Source: an uncultured Sulfuricurvum sp.
Lineage (GTDB): Bacteria > Campylobacterota > Campylobacteria > Campylobacterales > Sulfurimonadaceae
Assembly (NCBI GenBank): GCA_903844635.1
Contig: CAIMUF010000016.1
Span: 1 to 48,024, forward strand
Reading direction: 5' to 3'
Length of the DNA: 48,024 bases
A program made the translations under genes and the position numbers. Numbering within the stretch: position 1 is the first letter of the stretch; each line of letters begins with the position of its first letter. The notes beneath the pieces were generated by a model that did no database searches, was not told the DNA's origin, and saw only the letters and a list, made by a program, of their open reading frames with translations. Positions 1 through 8,713 of the stretch are shown one piece after another.

Positions 1-49
1 CGCGGGAATGACGGGAGGACTGTCATTCCCGCGAAGGCGGGAATCCAGC
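1..49. repeat. Palindromic REP-like element, composite of two inverted copies
   Basis: Bases 25-44 form a perfect 8-bp stem (ATTCCCGC/GCGGGAAT) with a GAAG loop. Bases 1-12 and 22-33 form a second, perfect 12-bp inverted repeat, so a second copy is arranged head to head and cut by the window edge. The unit at 20-49 recurs inverted at 21841-21870 with only two differences in 30. ATTCCC-N8-GGGAAT palindromes of this kind are widely scattered in proteobacterial genomes. Here the element lies inside the priA reading frame. Confidence 0.8.
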
Positions 50-336
50 TTTTCAAACGGTACAAACAAATTCAATGCTTCCCCAACTGAACACCCATAA
101 TACTCTGCCATAAACTGCGCTATCTTGATTTGAGATTCAGAATAAACGAACGGGAGAATTTCCAAAATAGAGTTGGTTTTAAACTCAGGTTTTTCTACTT
201 CTGAGAGGACAACACCATCTGTTTCTCGATTAGTAAGTTTGAGTGAAACTTTAATACCAATGGAGAGTGGAAGGTCTGAATAATAAGTAAGAGGTTCAAG
301 CGGAGAGCCCAAAAGGGCTAGGGAGTAAAAATGCAC
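1..336 (-). CDS. priA: Primosomal protein N' (PriA) replication-restart helicase, N-terminal fragment
   Basis: This is a 112-codon open frame that leaves the window at base 1. The N-terminus (HFYSLALLGSPLEPLTY) and the stretch IAQFMAEYYGCSVGEALNLF match, from memory, the 3'-DNA-end-binding domain of PriA, the helicase that reloads the replisome at stalled forks. The start used is GTG at 336; a TTG at 342 directly after the upstream stop is the alternative, and neither has a strong ribosome site. It follows three pseudopilin genes. After the PriA-like residues ending VPFEK, the frame reads through the palindromic repeat as LDSRLRGND and stays open, which is unusual: either a tolerated in-frame insertion or a gene interrupted just beyond the edge. 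Confidence 0.72.
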   Translation of the reverse strand, partial: MHFYSLALLGSPLEPLTYYSDLPLSIGIKVSLKLTNRETDGVVLSEVEKPEFKTNSILEILPFVYSESQIKIAQFMAEYYGCSVGEALNLFVPFEKLDSRLRGNDSPPVIPA

Positions 337-342
337 TTGCAA

Positions 343-804
343 TTAATTCGTTAAATCAGCACAATACGTTCCATTTGTACAACTAAATGTTCCATTGGCA
401 GGATTATACGTAAATGTATTATCAGCATTCATCACTCTATAAACATAAGTCCAATTTGTCCCTGAAGCTGTAGCCGAATCATCCCAATGTCCATTGGTCT
501 CATTCTGTGTCACAATCCCGTACTGTAATAATACACTAGTGGCTGTACCATTATTATCAAACAAAACATCCGTCGCATGATGTAACTTAGAAATATAATT
601 CGACTGCCCCTGCATCAACCGCCCTTGACGCTCACTCACAATAGCTGCACGAATTGCTGCCACATCACTGCGCCCTTTGGCTATTTGTGCATCATCACGT
701 GTGGCAGCAAATTTTGGAATCGCAATCGCGGCTAAAATTCCTAGTACTACTATAACAAATACTAACTCAATCATAGTAAAAGCTTTTCGTTTATAAAACA
801 GCAT
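343..804 (-). CDS. Type II secretion/type IV pilus pseudopilin (153 aa)
   Basis: The protein has a class III prepilin N-terminus: a short basic leader (MLFYKRKA), then FTMIEL with the conserved Glu at +5 and a roughly 20-residue hydrophobic helix, then IPKFAATRDDA. The variable C-terminal part contains a Cys pair (CTNGTYC). Pseudopilins are cleaved and N-methylated by a PilD-type peptidase and build the short pilus of type II secretion or DNA-uptake machines in the inner membrane and periplasm. The residue before the cleavage point is Ala rather than the usual Gly. The start overlaps the upstream pseudopilin by 14 bases, with GAGGG as ribosome site. It is the last pseudopilin before priA. Which machine it belongs to cannot be told from the window. 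Confidence 0.85.
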   Translation of the reverse strand: MLFYKRKAFTMIELVFVIVVLGILAAIAIPKFAATRDDAQIAKGRSDVAAIRAAIVSERQGRLMQGQSNYISKLHHATDVLFDNNGTATSVLLQYGIVTQNETNGHWDDSATASGTNWTYVYRVMNADNTFTYNPANGTFSCTNGTYCADLTN

Positions 805-1234
805 TTGTCCCTCGTATAACCATAGGATAGGTAGATGTATCGATCAACTTCTGTAAATTTATGCATTGAGGATCAGAGCTTGAGCTGGTGCTAATCGTCA
901 ACATATCGGTTGTAGCATTTGTATCTATTGCGACAACGACGCATGCAGCATCAGCACCACGTGTCACTGTCACACTTTTACTACCAGACACACCAACACC
1001 TGTATCAACCAGCGTTTTCATCCCATTTGACATGAGCGTCAAATCGTCTAATACCTCACCGTGTGACGTAGTGTAAGCCGCTATCTCACCTGCCCCGCCA
1101 ACTATATTTTGAGCAAGACCGGAATTTACAGCATCATCACGCGTTGCAGCCAACCTCGGCATTGCTACAGCAGCCAAAATTCCTAAAATCACAATAACAA
1201 AAACAAGCTCTATCATAGTAAATGCAGCTCTCAT
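791..1234 (-). CDS. Type II secretion/type IV pilus pseudopilin (147 aa)
   Basis: The leader MRAA is followed by FTMIELVFVIVILGILAAVA and MPRLAATRDDA, the prepilin cleavage/methylation signature with Glu at +5. As in the next gene, Ala replaces Gly at -1. The C-terminal half is Ser/Thr-rich with two Cys residues (Ala-Ala-Cys-Val and Pro-Gln-Cys-Ile) that could form a disulfide. GAGG lies 6 nt before the ATG. The gene is second of three tandem pseudopilin genes that differ strongly after the helix, which suggests different subunits of one pseudopilus rather than recent duplicates. An overlapping antisense frame (888-1076) is a shadow. Confidence 0.85.
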   Translation of the reverse strand: MRAAFTMIELVFVIVILGILAAVAMPRLAATRDDAVNSGLAQNIVGGAGEIAAYTTSHGEVLDDLTLMSNGMKTLVDTGVGVSGSKSVTVTRGADAACVVVAIDTNATTDMLTISTSSSSDPQCINLQKLIDTSTYPMVIRGTNAVL

Positions 1235-1309
1235 TTATGGCCTCAGGGATACAAAGATATGCTTTTTATAAAATTTTATAAAAAATACTCTAAAAAACAA
1301 ATATTGATC

Positions 1310-1329
1310 AAATGGGCAAAAGCCCACTT
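1310..1329 (-). terminator. Hairpin after the first pseudopilin gene
   Basis: On the minus strand an 8-bp stem (AAGTGGGC/GCCCATTT, one G-U pair) closes a TTTT loop about 20 bases past the stop of the 1346-1729 gene. A broken T-rich stretch follows rather than a clean T-run. It is probably an intrinsic or partial terminator that lowers expression of the two downstream pseudopilins relative to the first. Confidence 0.5.
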
Positions 1330-1345
1330 GTAATTGATGTAGAAC

Positions 1346-1729
1346 TTAGTAAGTTACACCTGATCCACCAAAACTTTTAGAACCAATATTCCCTGCTTTT
1401 GCAGCAATCGAATATGCCGCTACACAAGGAGCAGAACTTGTGGATGAACCACTTGAAGCAATACTCAAACTAGCACCACTTGCAGAAATAGTAGGCGTAA
1501 AACAACCATCTTGAGTTAAATCTACTGTCGAATCTGAAGAAGTTGCAACACCTTTAGCCGTATACGCTGCACCAATATCACTGATATATGTTGCTAAGTT
1601 GGTCGCAGCTTTGGATGCTTTTGCATCATCACGAGTTGCTGCTAATTTTGGAATAGCTACTGCTGCCAAAATACCTAAAATAACGATAACGAAGATTAAC
1701 TCGATCATAGTAAAACCTGAACGTTTCAT
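1346..1729 (-). CDS. Type II secretion/type IV pilus pseudopilin (127 aa), canonical Gly(-1)
   Basis: This is the first gene of the pseudopilin trio. Its leader MKRSG ends in the canonical Gly before FTMIEL, followed by the hydrophobic helix and IPKLAATRDDA. The mature part is Ser/Ala-rich with two Cys residues, typical of small pseudopilins. AAAGGAG seven bases before the ATG is a very strong ribosome site. With its own hairpin terminator at 1310-1329, it is probably made in greater amount than the other two and may be the major pseudopilin (inference). The 145-base AT-rich gap upstream (1730-1874) should hold its promoter; TTGTCA at about 1831-1836 on the minus strand is a possible -35. Confidence 0.87.
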   Translation of the reverse strand: MKRSGFTMIELIFVIVILGILAAVAIPKLAATRDDAKASKAATNLATYISDIGAAYTAKGVATSSDSTVDLTQDGCFTPTISASGASLSIASSGSSTSSAPCVAAYSIAAKAGNIGSKSFGGSGVTY

Positions 1730-1874
1730 GGCTTACTCCTTTAAAATTTAAAATACAGATTACACTTGCAACCTTAATAAGTATTATCGAGCAATATATA
1801 TTAAAATATTATTAATTGATAATACTACTATATTGACAATATCATAGAAAACTCATATCATCATCTTGAATTTC

Positions 1875-3728
1875 TCATGATTTTGGAATATCTATCTGAT
1901 ACAAATAGATTGTCCAAAAGGTATTTTTATCTTCAAATTTATTTAAAAAAATCAAATTTTTCATCTGTGACTGCTCGATTTTATGTGCTGATAAAAGATA
2001 ACGTCCGCCTAGCTCATAAAAAGCGTTCATGTCCATTTGCAATTTTTTGATAGTTACGTTGCTATGAATAAAGAGTGATGATTCATTACCGTCAAATAGA
2101 TAACATTTACTCCCCCATCCGACAAATAACTCTCGACTCTCTTTATTTTCTGATAATGATTTCTGAATTATTTTTTGAAACTGATGCTTGTAATCTAGTG
2201 GATAACTGGTTATATAGCCATCAATCGTATAAAATCCATTATAGATTGCTACTGCTGGTTCTAAAGAGAGAGATCCAACACGATACGTGGACACATCAGC
2301 CCCTATATACAATTTAATTTTTGCGAATAAATCCTCCGCATAATATGATTTATAACTCAAGGGGGACTTTGAAATACCAAATTCTCTCGCTGAAAGCCCC
2401 ATCGCTATCTGAAAAATAATCATTCCTATAAAAACTAAAGGTGAAAAACGCAATATTTTAGAAACAATAAGCATCCCATAGACAGTGATAATAGCCCACC
2501 ATAGTGGCAGAAGCATACCGATTCTGGCAAAATTAAACTCTTTTAGAATCGGAATATATTCAGCCAATGCCCCCGTACCCTGATAAAACCACAGTGCATA
2601 CCAATAAACAAAAAATATTTGAAGCAACACAAATGCATAAAATATTCTATATTCTTTTTTAATCACAAACAAAACGATGCTAATTACCACTAAAATTGGC
2701 ATTGCATATTTATTACCAGTCACCTGCTGCAAAATTCCCATATTATAAACTAATGTAAAAAATAACATAATTGTTAGTATTGAGAGATACCATGAAAGTC
2801 GTTTTTTCACCAACGTCAACATAAGACTCAAAAGCATAAACGGCAATACAATAGCTGAAGCTCTGGTATCCATATCGACTGATCCATTTAAAAAATCGCC
2901 ATGCGCTGCTTTATACGTTTCCCATAATGTATGATTTTGCAATATCGAAAATTCGGTCCGCTGAGAAACAAACAAATGTCCCACAAACATATCGTAAAAC
3001 ATACGATATTCCACAACAATAAAAGTAAATGACATCACAAAAAGTGCCCAAAAAAGATGGATATTAAATTTTCGATTTTGATAACTATCCAATAAGAGCA
3101 GTCCCATCATTACCAAAAGAAAAAAGAAATAAACTAAAATTAAACTACTATAAAATGGTATGAGTATAATAATCAACCAATCTACCCATTTTGAGTGACC
3201 ATTTTTTATATTTAAAAATCCATACAATGCCAGTGGAACTAATGGGACGCTTAGTCCTGCTCCTGTATAAAAAGGCAAAATTGCGAACATTAGTGAAACT
3301 AAATAAATCATCAATACCCGATATCGATGATCCTTAGGAACAAAATAACGGCTCAGTAAAATAATCATACTAAATAATGCAAATCCATGCATCAATGTTT
3401 CATTAATAGTAAAGGCAACAAGGGGAGGAAAATAGTAAAAAAGCCAAACATAACCGTTTAACTCAGTTCCATACACTAATCGAGGGAGCCCACCCATGAT
3501 GTTTGGTATAATCGTATCCGATGGTGCGAATATCATACCACTGGAAGTCAATACTTTTAAAATAGGAAATACAATATCCAAATTATCATATACTTGAAGC
3601 CTACAATCTTCACCAAAATAATAAAGCGGGAATAAATACAACAACAAAATCGTGACTGAAAAAAGTATAAGCACTCTTGTATTGTTAAAAATTTGCTGAT
3701 ATAAAAAGCGATTAAAGTTTTTAATCAA
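1875..3728 (-). CDS. Polytopic membrane protein, DUF6044-like, last gene of the glycan cluster
   Basis: The protein has about 617 residues and 11-13 hydrophobic segments, with a soluble C-terminal tail from about residue 480. After the first helix comes an acidic loop (GEDCRLQVYDNLDIV) and the stretch NIMGGLPRLVYG, which recall the DUF6044/YfhO-like membrane proteins and, more broadly, GT-C glycosyltransferases with catalytic acids in the first periplasmic loop. This is from memory and not certain. The longer reading starts at a TTG at 3749, but AAGGAG at 3739-3745 places the start at TTG 3728, overlapping the gtrB stop by 8 bases. Coupling to gtrB suggests it uses the polyprenyl-phosphate sugar made there to decorate a surface glycan. 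Confidence 0.6.
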   Translation of the reverse strand: MIKNFNRFLYQQIFNNTRVLILFSVTILLLYLFPLYYFGEDCRLQVYDNLDIVFPILKVLTSSGMIFAPSDTIIPNIMGGLPRLVYGTELNGYVWLFYYFPPLVAFTINETLMHGFALFSMIILLSRYFVPKDHRYRVLMIYLVSLMFAILPFYTGAGLSVPLVPLALYGFLNIKNGHSKWVDWLIIILIPFYSSLILVYFFFLLVMMGLLLLDSYQNRKFNIHLFWALFVMSFTFIVVEYRMFYDMFVGHLFVSQRTEFSILQNHTLWETYKAAHGDFLNGSVDMDTRASAIVLPFMLLSLMLTLVKKRLSWYLSILTIMLFFTLVYNMGILQQVTGNKYAMPILVVISIVLFVIKKEYRIFYAFVLLQIFFVYWYALWFYQGTGALAEYIPILKEFNFARIGMLLPLWWAIITVYGMLIVSKILRFSPLVFIGMIIFQIAMGLSAREFGISKSPLSYKSYYAEDLFAKIKLYIGADVSTYRVGSLSLEPAVAIYNGFYTIDGYITSYPLDYKHQFQKIIQKSLSENKESRELFVGWGSKCYLFDGNESSLFIHSNVTIKKLQMDMNAFYELGGRYLLSAHKIEQSQMKNLIFLNKFEDKNTFWTIYLYQIDIPKS

Positions 3729-4656
3729 AATTAATTCTCTCCTTTTCAAAAACTAGTGGACGATTAAGAACCTGTGTATAAATCATGCCGATATATTCCC
3801 CTATAATCCCTATGAAAAAAAGTAACACTGAGAAAGAAAAGGATGCCCCAATGAGTAACGGTGCTACCCCAAGTGACATAGTATCCCAATAAATTAGCTT
3901 TGCAATCAAATAGCCAAACCCCGTTACAATACTCAACAATGCAATAATCACACTCGAAAATATTGCGAGACGTAACGGAATTTTAGAATAGTTCATTATC
4001 CCCAATATACCCATATCATAAAGAGTATAAAAATTATTTTTCGTTATACCGTGCAATCGTACCGGTTGATCATACTCAATCGTATCCACTGTATATCCTA
4101 CCTCGCTAATCATCCCTCGTAAAAATGGATAAGGATCGTCAATCGATTTAAGTGCATAAACAACTTTACGATCATACAATCCAAATCCGGTAAAATTTTT
4201 ATATATTTTAATTTCGGATAACTTTTGCAAGAGGGTATAGTATAACTCGCGCACTTTATACATCACAAGATTTTCTTGTGAGCTTTTACGTATTGCCAAA
4301 ACCATATCTGCCCCTGCTTCCCATTTTCGGATCAATTCGGGGATTAGTTCTGGTGGATCTTGTAAATCTGAAACCATTACTATAACCGCATCGCCACTGG
4401 CTTGAAAAAGTCCGTAAGCAGGCGATTTAATATGCCCAAAGTTTCTAGAATTTACAATGATTTTTATCCGTATATCTTCTAATGCCAGCTCTTTTAATAT
4501 TTTTACCGTATCGTCTGTTGATGCATTATCAATCAATATATGCTCATACTGATAATAATCAAATTGTTCCTCCATCACCTTACGAATACGTGAAATCAAT
4601 TCACGAACATTCCCCTCTTCATTGAAACACGGTGTCATAATACTAATCAGTTTCAT
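3721..4656 (-). CDS. gtrB: GtrB-type polyprenyl-phosphate glycosyltransferase (GT2, DPM1-like)
   Basis: This is a family 2 glycosyltransferase with nucleotide-binding start TPCFNEEGN, DNASTDDT, and the metal/substrate motif DLQDPPE, followed by the GtrB/ArnC-type C-terminal pair of membrane helices (about residues 230-295). Such enzymes move a sugar from a nucleotide donor to undecaprenyl phosphate on the cytoplasmic face; the lipid-linked sugar is then flipped and used outside. ATG 4656 is preferred because AAGG lies 6 nt upstream; ATG 4662 abuts the ribosome site. It overlaps the preceding membrane protein gene and is followed by another one. With gtrA upstream, the set has the composition of phage-type serotype-conversion (gtrABC) cassettes. 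Confidence 0.85.
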   Translation of the reverse strand: MKLISIMTPCFNEEGNVRELISRIRKVMEEQFDYYQYEHILIDNASTDDTVKILKELALEDIRIKIIVNSRNFGHIKSPAYGLFQASGDAVIVMVSDLQDPPELIPELIRKWEAGADMVLAIRKSSQENLVMYKVRELYYTLLQKLSEIKIYKNFTGFGLYDRKVVYALKSIDDPYPFLRGMISEVGYTVDTIEYDQPVRLHGITKNNFYTLYDMGILGIMNYSKIPLRLAIFSSVIIALLSIVTGFGYLIAKLIYWDTMSLGVAPLLIGASFSFSVLLFFIGIIGEYIGMIYTQVLNRPLVFEKERINFD

Positions 4657-7018
4657 TTTCATCCTTCTTTTTATAGACTGAGATTAAAGCTCCTTGCTCA
4701 ACTAAATCATACTGCTTTTCCACATCCCTAAAAATACTGTATAAAAGCTCTAAACGCCCTGCTCGCCAAATGGCTTCTCCATGATGATACATATAATCTA
4801 TTGACATGGGCAAATTTTTACTCATAACCTCTTGACCTCTATCACGATCCAATGCTGTATCTACAAAAAGATACTTGGGCCCTCGAGTCCAAAGAAGCTC
4901 CTTACACTCTTCCAATTCTTTTGGTGTCATGAGATACCATTTTAAATCAAAAAATGGCATATTACTGTATCTATGCGCTAAGAAAGGCAAAAAATTATCA
5001 TACTCAGAAATAATATATATACCCTCATCTACTCTACTGTACTTTTGAATTAAACTTATACTATTTTTAAAATATCTAGGGTCCATTGTTGAGACGATTT
5101 GAGCACGATCCAAATCCCAATCATAGATTTTATGCCGTTTAAAAATCATTTCATAGTTACTTTGACCCTTTATTACAAAAACAACACTATCAACATAAAC
5201 AATGCCAATGATAGAAAAAATCACAACGGTAAAACGTTTTTTAAAATTATCTGAAAATACTCTTCGATAATGCAAAAGCAATAATGCCACGGTAAGAACA
5301 TATATAAAAGCACGTGATCTCAATCCATCACTATTAAAATGCCAAATTATATATACAATTAATTCTTGTGAATAAATAAATAAAAAGATAATAAAAAGAT
5401 AATTGAAGGATAGACGATCTTTCACAATTTTCCATAATAACATATACCCAATTGCTATAATAAATAAAATTATGAACATTTGCCAAAAATTAATCGAAAA
5501 TCCAATAACCCCATCCAGATAGTATTGCGTCAACGAGCTAATACTTGACGTAACAATAAAAGTAATTACAGTGATTACCAGAGCAAATAATGTTGTTATG
5601 GTGATTGTCTTCGTACGATCTTTTTCTCGATAAGCCAAAAATAATCCCGATAAAGCTGTCGCCATGAAAATCATTATTCCTATTTGCGGATTAATGACTG
5701 TAGCAATAATGCTTAATGTCAAAGCAAGCAAGTAATAGCTTAACTTCTTTGTTTCTCCATATAAAAACAAACTATAAACTACTACAATATCTAAACAATG
5801 TCGCCATGGGCTTTCCCCTGGAGAGAGTAGTAAAAAATCATATCCACGATTATTCACCAATGCAATCGATAGTAAAAAAATTGCCGCTGTCCATACCCAG
5901 CTTCTCGTAATCATAAAAACAATAAAAATATATAATCCAAAATAAATATAATAAAATACATAACTAACTTTCAACCAACCATCCAATGAAACATCTCCGA
6001 TCTGAGAAAAAAACTTTGAAAACAACCATGCACTTCCTAGCCCATATTGTGCATTAATTTTTCCAATTTCATGGGAATGCAGAAATTGATCTATCGGAAT
6101 AAACATAAAACTGTTATGATGAATCATATAGCGACTTAATATCTGCCAATGAGCCTCAAAAGCATTGCTTTGATACCATTCTTTGGTTAAATTTGTATCA
6201 AAAGCTACCTGCATATATTGGTTTTTTTTGGGACTATTGAATCTATCGAAATATTCACTATTATTAATTTGTTTTCCATCAGCCAAAATCGTAGTTTCGG
6301 GAACATTCATATATTCATTTATAATTTTCGGATGGTTAATAATCGGGTCATAAAAAATAGTGATTAATTGAATATACCCTATAACAATGATACTAATATA
6401 AAAAAACTTTTTTTTGAAGAGACAATTTTGAAACTTTACACAATACAATATATAAATATCAATTTTATTCCATAAATAGGTGTTCACTTCTTGGCATTTA
6501 TGCCACAATCGAATCCCAAGCAACAATATTTTTTTCCAACGATTCACAACTTCTTGTTTGTATCTAACCATATAGTCAAACCACGGCAATAACACAAGTA
6601 TAAAAAAATTAGTTAACTGTAAACTTGCTTTATCCAAGAAAGATATATTCAATCCATAAATGATTAGGGGAGACAAATAAGAAAAAAAGAATGAAATTAA
6701 AAATAATTTTTTATCTGAAGCTTTTATCATAGCCGATATCGTTATCGAAGCATAACGTTTCATTTTGGAATCGATTTTATGATCTATAATAACAACGCTG
6801 ATAAAAAATAATCCTAAAGAAATAATAGAAATGAGATAGGTTAAAAGTTCAATTCGTTTGCTTGGATTAAAATAAATTGCAACACTTTTAAAAATAGTAT
6901 ATTCTGGCAAAGGTATTACTAATGATTTAGTAATATAGTAGGCCAAAAAAATAATTTCTACAGAAAGGATAAAAGTGTACCATTCCGCAGAGTTTTTACG
7001 GCTTGACTTCAATATCAA
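4643..7018 (-). CDS. Large polytopic membrane protein, candidate GtrC-like glycosyltransferase (791 aa)
   Basis: No family is recognised with confidence. The protein has four N-terminal helices, a long extracytoplasmic-type segment (about residues 235-335) rich in Tyr/Asn, then about ten further helices and a roughly 150-residue C-terminal soluble domain. This architecture, and the position between gtrA and gtrB, fits a GT-C sugar transferase that takes lipid-linked sugar on the periplasmic side (inference). The start is TTG 7018: AGGGAG is 5 nt upstream and the codon forms a TTGA overlap with the gtrA stop. The gene is markedly AT-rich, with Ile/Phe/Tyr-heavy composition compared with rfbH or rfbG, which may mark separate acquisition. 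Confidence 0.6.
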   Translation of the reverse strand: MILKSSRKNSAEWYTFILSVEIIFLAYYITKSLVIPLPEYTIFKSVAIYFNPSKRIELLTYLISIISLGLFFISVVIIDHKIDSKMKRYASITISAMIKASDKKLFLISFFFSYLSPLIIYGLNISFLDKASLQLTNFFILVLLPWFDYMVRYKQEVVNRWKKILLLGIRLWHKCQEVNTYLWNKIDIYILYCVKFQNCLFKKKFFYISIIVIGYIQLITIFYDPIINHPKIINEYMNVPETTILADGKQINNSEYFDRFNSPKKNQYMQVAFDTNLTKEWYQSNAFEAHWQILSRYMIHHNSFMFIPIDQFLHSHEIGKINAQYGLGSAWLFSKFFSQIGDVSLDGWLKVSYVFYYIYFGLYIFIVFMITRSWVWTAAIFLLSIALVNNRGYDFLLLSPGESPWRHCLDIVVVYSLFLYGETKKLSYYLLALTLSIIATVINPQIGIMIFMATALSGLFLAYREKDRTKTITITTLFALVITVITFIVTSSISSLTQYYLDGVIGFSINFWQMFIILFIIAIGYMLLWKIVKDRLSFNYLFIIFLFIYSQELIVYIIWHFNSDGLRSRAFIYVLTVALLLLHYRRVFSDNFKKRFTVVIFSIIGIVYVDSVVFVIKGQSNYEMIFKRHKIYDWDLDRAQIVSTMDPRYFKNSISLIQKYSRVDEGIYIISEYDNFLPFLAHRYSNMPFFDLKWYLMTPKELEECKELLWTRGPKYLFVDTALDRDRGQEVMSKNLPMSIDYMYHHGEAIWRAGRLELLYSIFRDVEKQYDLVEQGALISVYKKKDENETD

Positions 7019-7380
7019 TTACGCTCCCTAAAAACATATTTTTTATTAAGACCAAACGACACCAATGCCATTGGCAATATTAAAATCGCTCCTGCAACAT
7101 ATATATCAACTGAGATTTGTTTCAAAAAATAGAGTCCAATAATATTCAGTAGATAAATAATCCCATACACAGCAAAAAATTTCCAAATCAATCTATTGTC
7201 ATGCGAATCAAAAACCAGCTTTCCTGTTGTTTTAAAATTAAATAGAACACCGATGATCGTTCCTATCAAAACAGCTATAGTATAATGCAATCCAATAGAG
7301 ATCAACACAGCAAATACCGCATATCCAAACAGTGTATTGAGCCCACCTACCGCTAAAAATTTAATAAGTCGTTTATCCAT
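7015..7380 (-). CDS. gtrA: GtrA-family membrane protein, probable flippase for polyprenyl-linked sugar
   Basis: The protein has 121 residues and four predicted membrane helices, with the GtrA hallmarks FLAVGGLNTLFGYAVF near the start and FNFKTTGKLVF after helix 2, ending in a basic tail (NKKYVFRERN). GtrA proteins are thought to flip undecaprenyl-phosphate-linked sugars made by GtrB. It overlaps the rfbH stop by 8 bases, has no clear ribosome site of its own, and overlaps the next gene by 4, so it is translationally coupled on both sides. Length and topology are normal for the family. Confidence 0.88.
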   Translation of the reverse strand: MDKRLIKFLAVGGLNTLFGYAVFAVLISIGLHYTIAVLIGTIIGVLFNFKTTGKLVFDSHDNRLIWKFFAVYGIIYLLNIIGLYFLKQISVDIYVAGAILILPMALVSFGLNKKYVFRERN

Positions 7381-8713
7381 GAAACGAAATAAACTCTTTT
7401 ATTTTTTGAATCATATAGGCTATTGCCTCATCACCCATCCCTGGATACAATCCGATCCAGAAACTGTCATTCATGATCTTATCGGTATTGGGGAGATCAC
7501 CAATGACACGATAATCGCTGTCTCGTACCATGCTGTCAAACATCGGATGACGAAGCATATTTCCGGCGAAAAGATTACGGGTTTGTATATTAGCATTTTC
7601 GAGATGTTCTACGAGTTCATTACGGCTAAATTGTACGCCGTCTTTTAGGGTGATCATAAAGCCAAACCAGCTTGGATCACTGTTTGGTGTAGCAGCATTC
7701 AGGATGAGAGCATCTACACCTGTTAGTCCATTGTAAAGTTTTGTGAAGTTCTCTTTACGCTTTTCGACAAAAGTGGGGAATTTTTCAAGCTGTGCTACAC
7801 CGATTGCCGCTTGCATATCGGAGACTTTGAGATTGAATCCGAAGTGACTGTAGACGTATTTGTGATCATACCCCTTTGGCAAAGTTCCAAAACTTTGAGA
7901 GAATCGGCATCCGCACGTGTTATCCATACCGCTTTCACACCAGCAGTCGCGTCCCCAGTCGCGCATAGAGAGCATGATCTTTTTTAGGAGAGGATTGTCC
8001 GTATAGGTCGCTCCCCCTTCTCCCATGGTCATATGGTGAGGAGGGTAAAAACTGGATGTTCCGATATCTCCCCATGTCCCTGTCGGTTTCCCCTCGTAGG
8101 TAGATCCTAACGCATCGCAGTTGTCCTCGATAAGCCAGAGGTTATGTTTGTCGCAAAACTCTTTGACCGCACGGAGGTTAAAAGGGTTACCCAGCGTATG
8201 GGCGATCATGACCGCCTTGGTTTTTGGGCTAAGGGCCTTTTCGAGTTGTGTTACATCGATGTTAAAATGGGTCAGTTCCATATCAACAAAAACCGGAACG
8301 GCGCCGTATTGCACGATCGGAGCAACTGTGGTCGGGAAACCTGCCGCAACGGTGATTACTTCATCTCCACGCTTGACTTGACGATCACCGTGCAATGGGG
8401 ACGTAAGAGTATAAAATGCGAGCAAGTTAGCCGAGCTGCCGCTATTGACCAAAAATGTCCATCGTACTCCAAGATAGTCGGCGAGTTTCTTTTCAAATGT
8501 TTTAGAATAGCTTCCGTAGGTGAGCCAAAAATCCAGAGAGCTGTCGACGAGGTTAATCATCTCTTTTTCATCAAATACGCGTCCTGCATAGTTGACACGG
8601 CTTTTACCCGCTACAAATTCTTTCTCTTGTGTCGGCTTATGAACCAATTCATAATATTCTTTGGTCTTGGCCAAAATTTCGTTTTTTAGTATTTCTTGTT
8701 TCGTCATGCTCAT
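7373..8713 (-). CDS. rfbH: CDP-4-dehydro-6-deoxyglucose 3-dehydratase (E1), PMP and 2Fe-2S dependent
   Basis: The protein belongs to the DegT/DnrJ/EryC1 aminotransferase fold but carries the E1 hallmarks. The PLP-lysine position is replaced by His (SSFYPPHHMTMGEGG), so the enzyme uses free PMP, and a Cys cluster DCWC...NTCGC (about residues 245-262) can bind the [2Fe-2S] centre. It removes the C3 hydroxyl of CDP-4-keto-6-deoxyglucose on the route to 3,6-dideoxyhexoses, together with an electron-donating reductase (E3/RfbI/AscD) that is not in this window. The length, about 446 aa, is normal. Possible starts are GTG 8722, ATG 8713 (ATGA overlap with the upstream stop; chosen) and ATG 8707 (best spaced from GGAAAG). 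The large antisense frame at 8144-8689 is a shadow. Confidence 0.92.
   Translation of the reverse strand: MSMTKQEILKNEILAKTKEYYELVHKPTQEKEFVAGKSRVNYAGRVFDEKEMINLVDSSLDFWLTYGSYSKTFEKKLADYLGVRWTFLVNSGSSANLLAFYTLTSPLHGDRQVKRGDEVITVAAGFPTTVAPIVQYGAVPVFVDMELTHFNIDVTQLEKALSPKTKAVMIAHTLGNPFNLRAVKEFCDKHNLWLIEDNCDALGSTYEGKPTGTWGDIGTSSFYPPHHMTMGEGGATYTDNPLLKKIMLSMRDWGRDCWCESGMDNTCGCRFSQSFGTLPKGYDHKYVYSHFGFNLKVSDMQAAIGVAQLEKFPTFVEKRKENFTKLYNGLTGVDALILNAATPNSDPSWFGFMITLKDGVQFSRNELVEHLENANIQTRNLFAGNMLRHPMFDSMVRDSDYRVIGDLPNTDKIMNDSFWIGLYPGMGDEAIAYMIQKIKEFISFHG

Noticed and set aside
8144-8689. 181-codon open frame antisense to rfbH
   Set aside because: It has no ribosome site, no recognisable domain, and lies wholly within a well-supported gene with catalytic motifs on the other strand.
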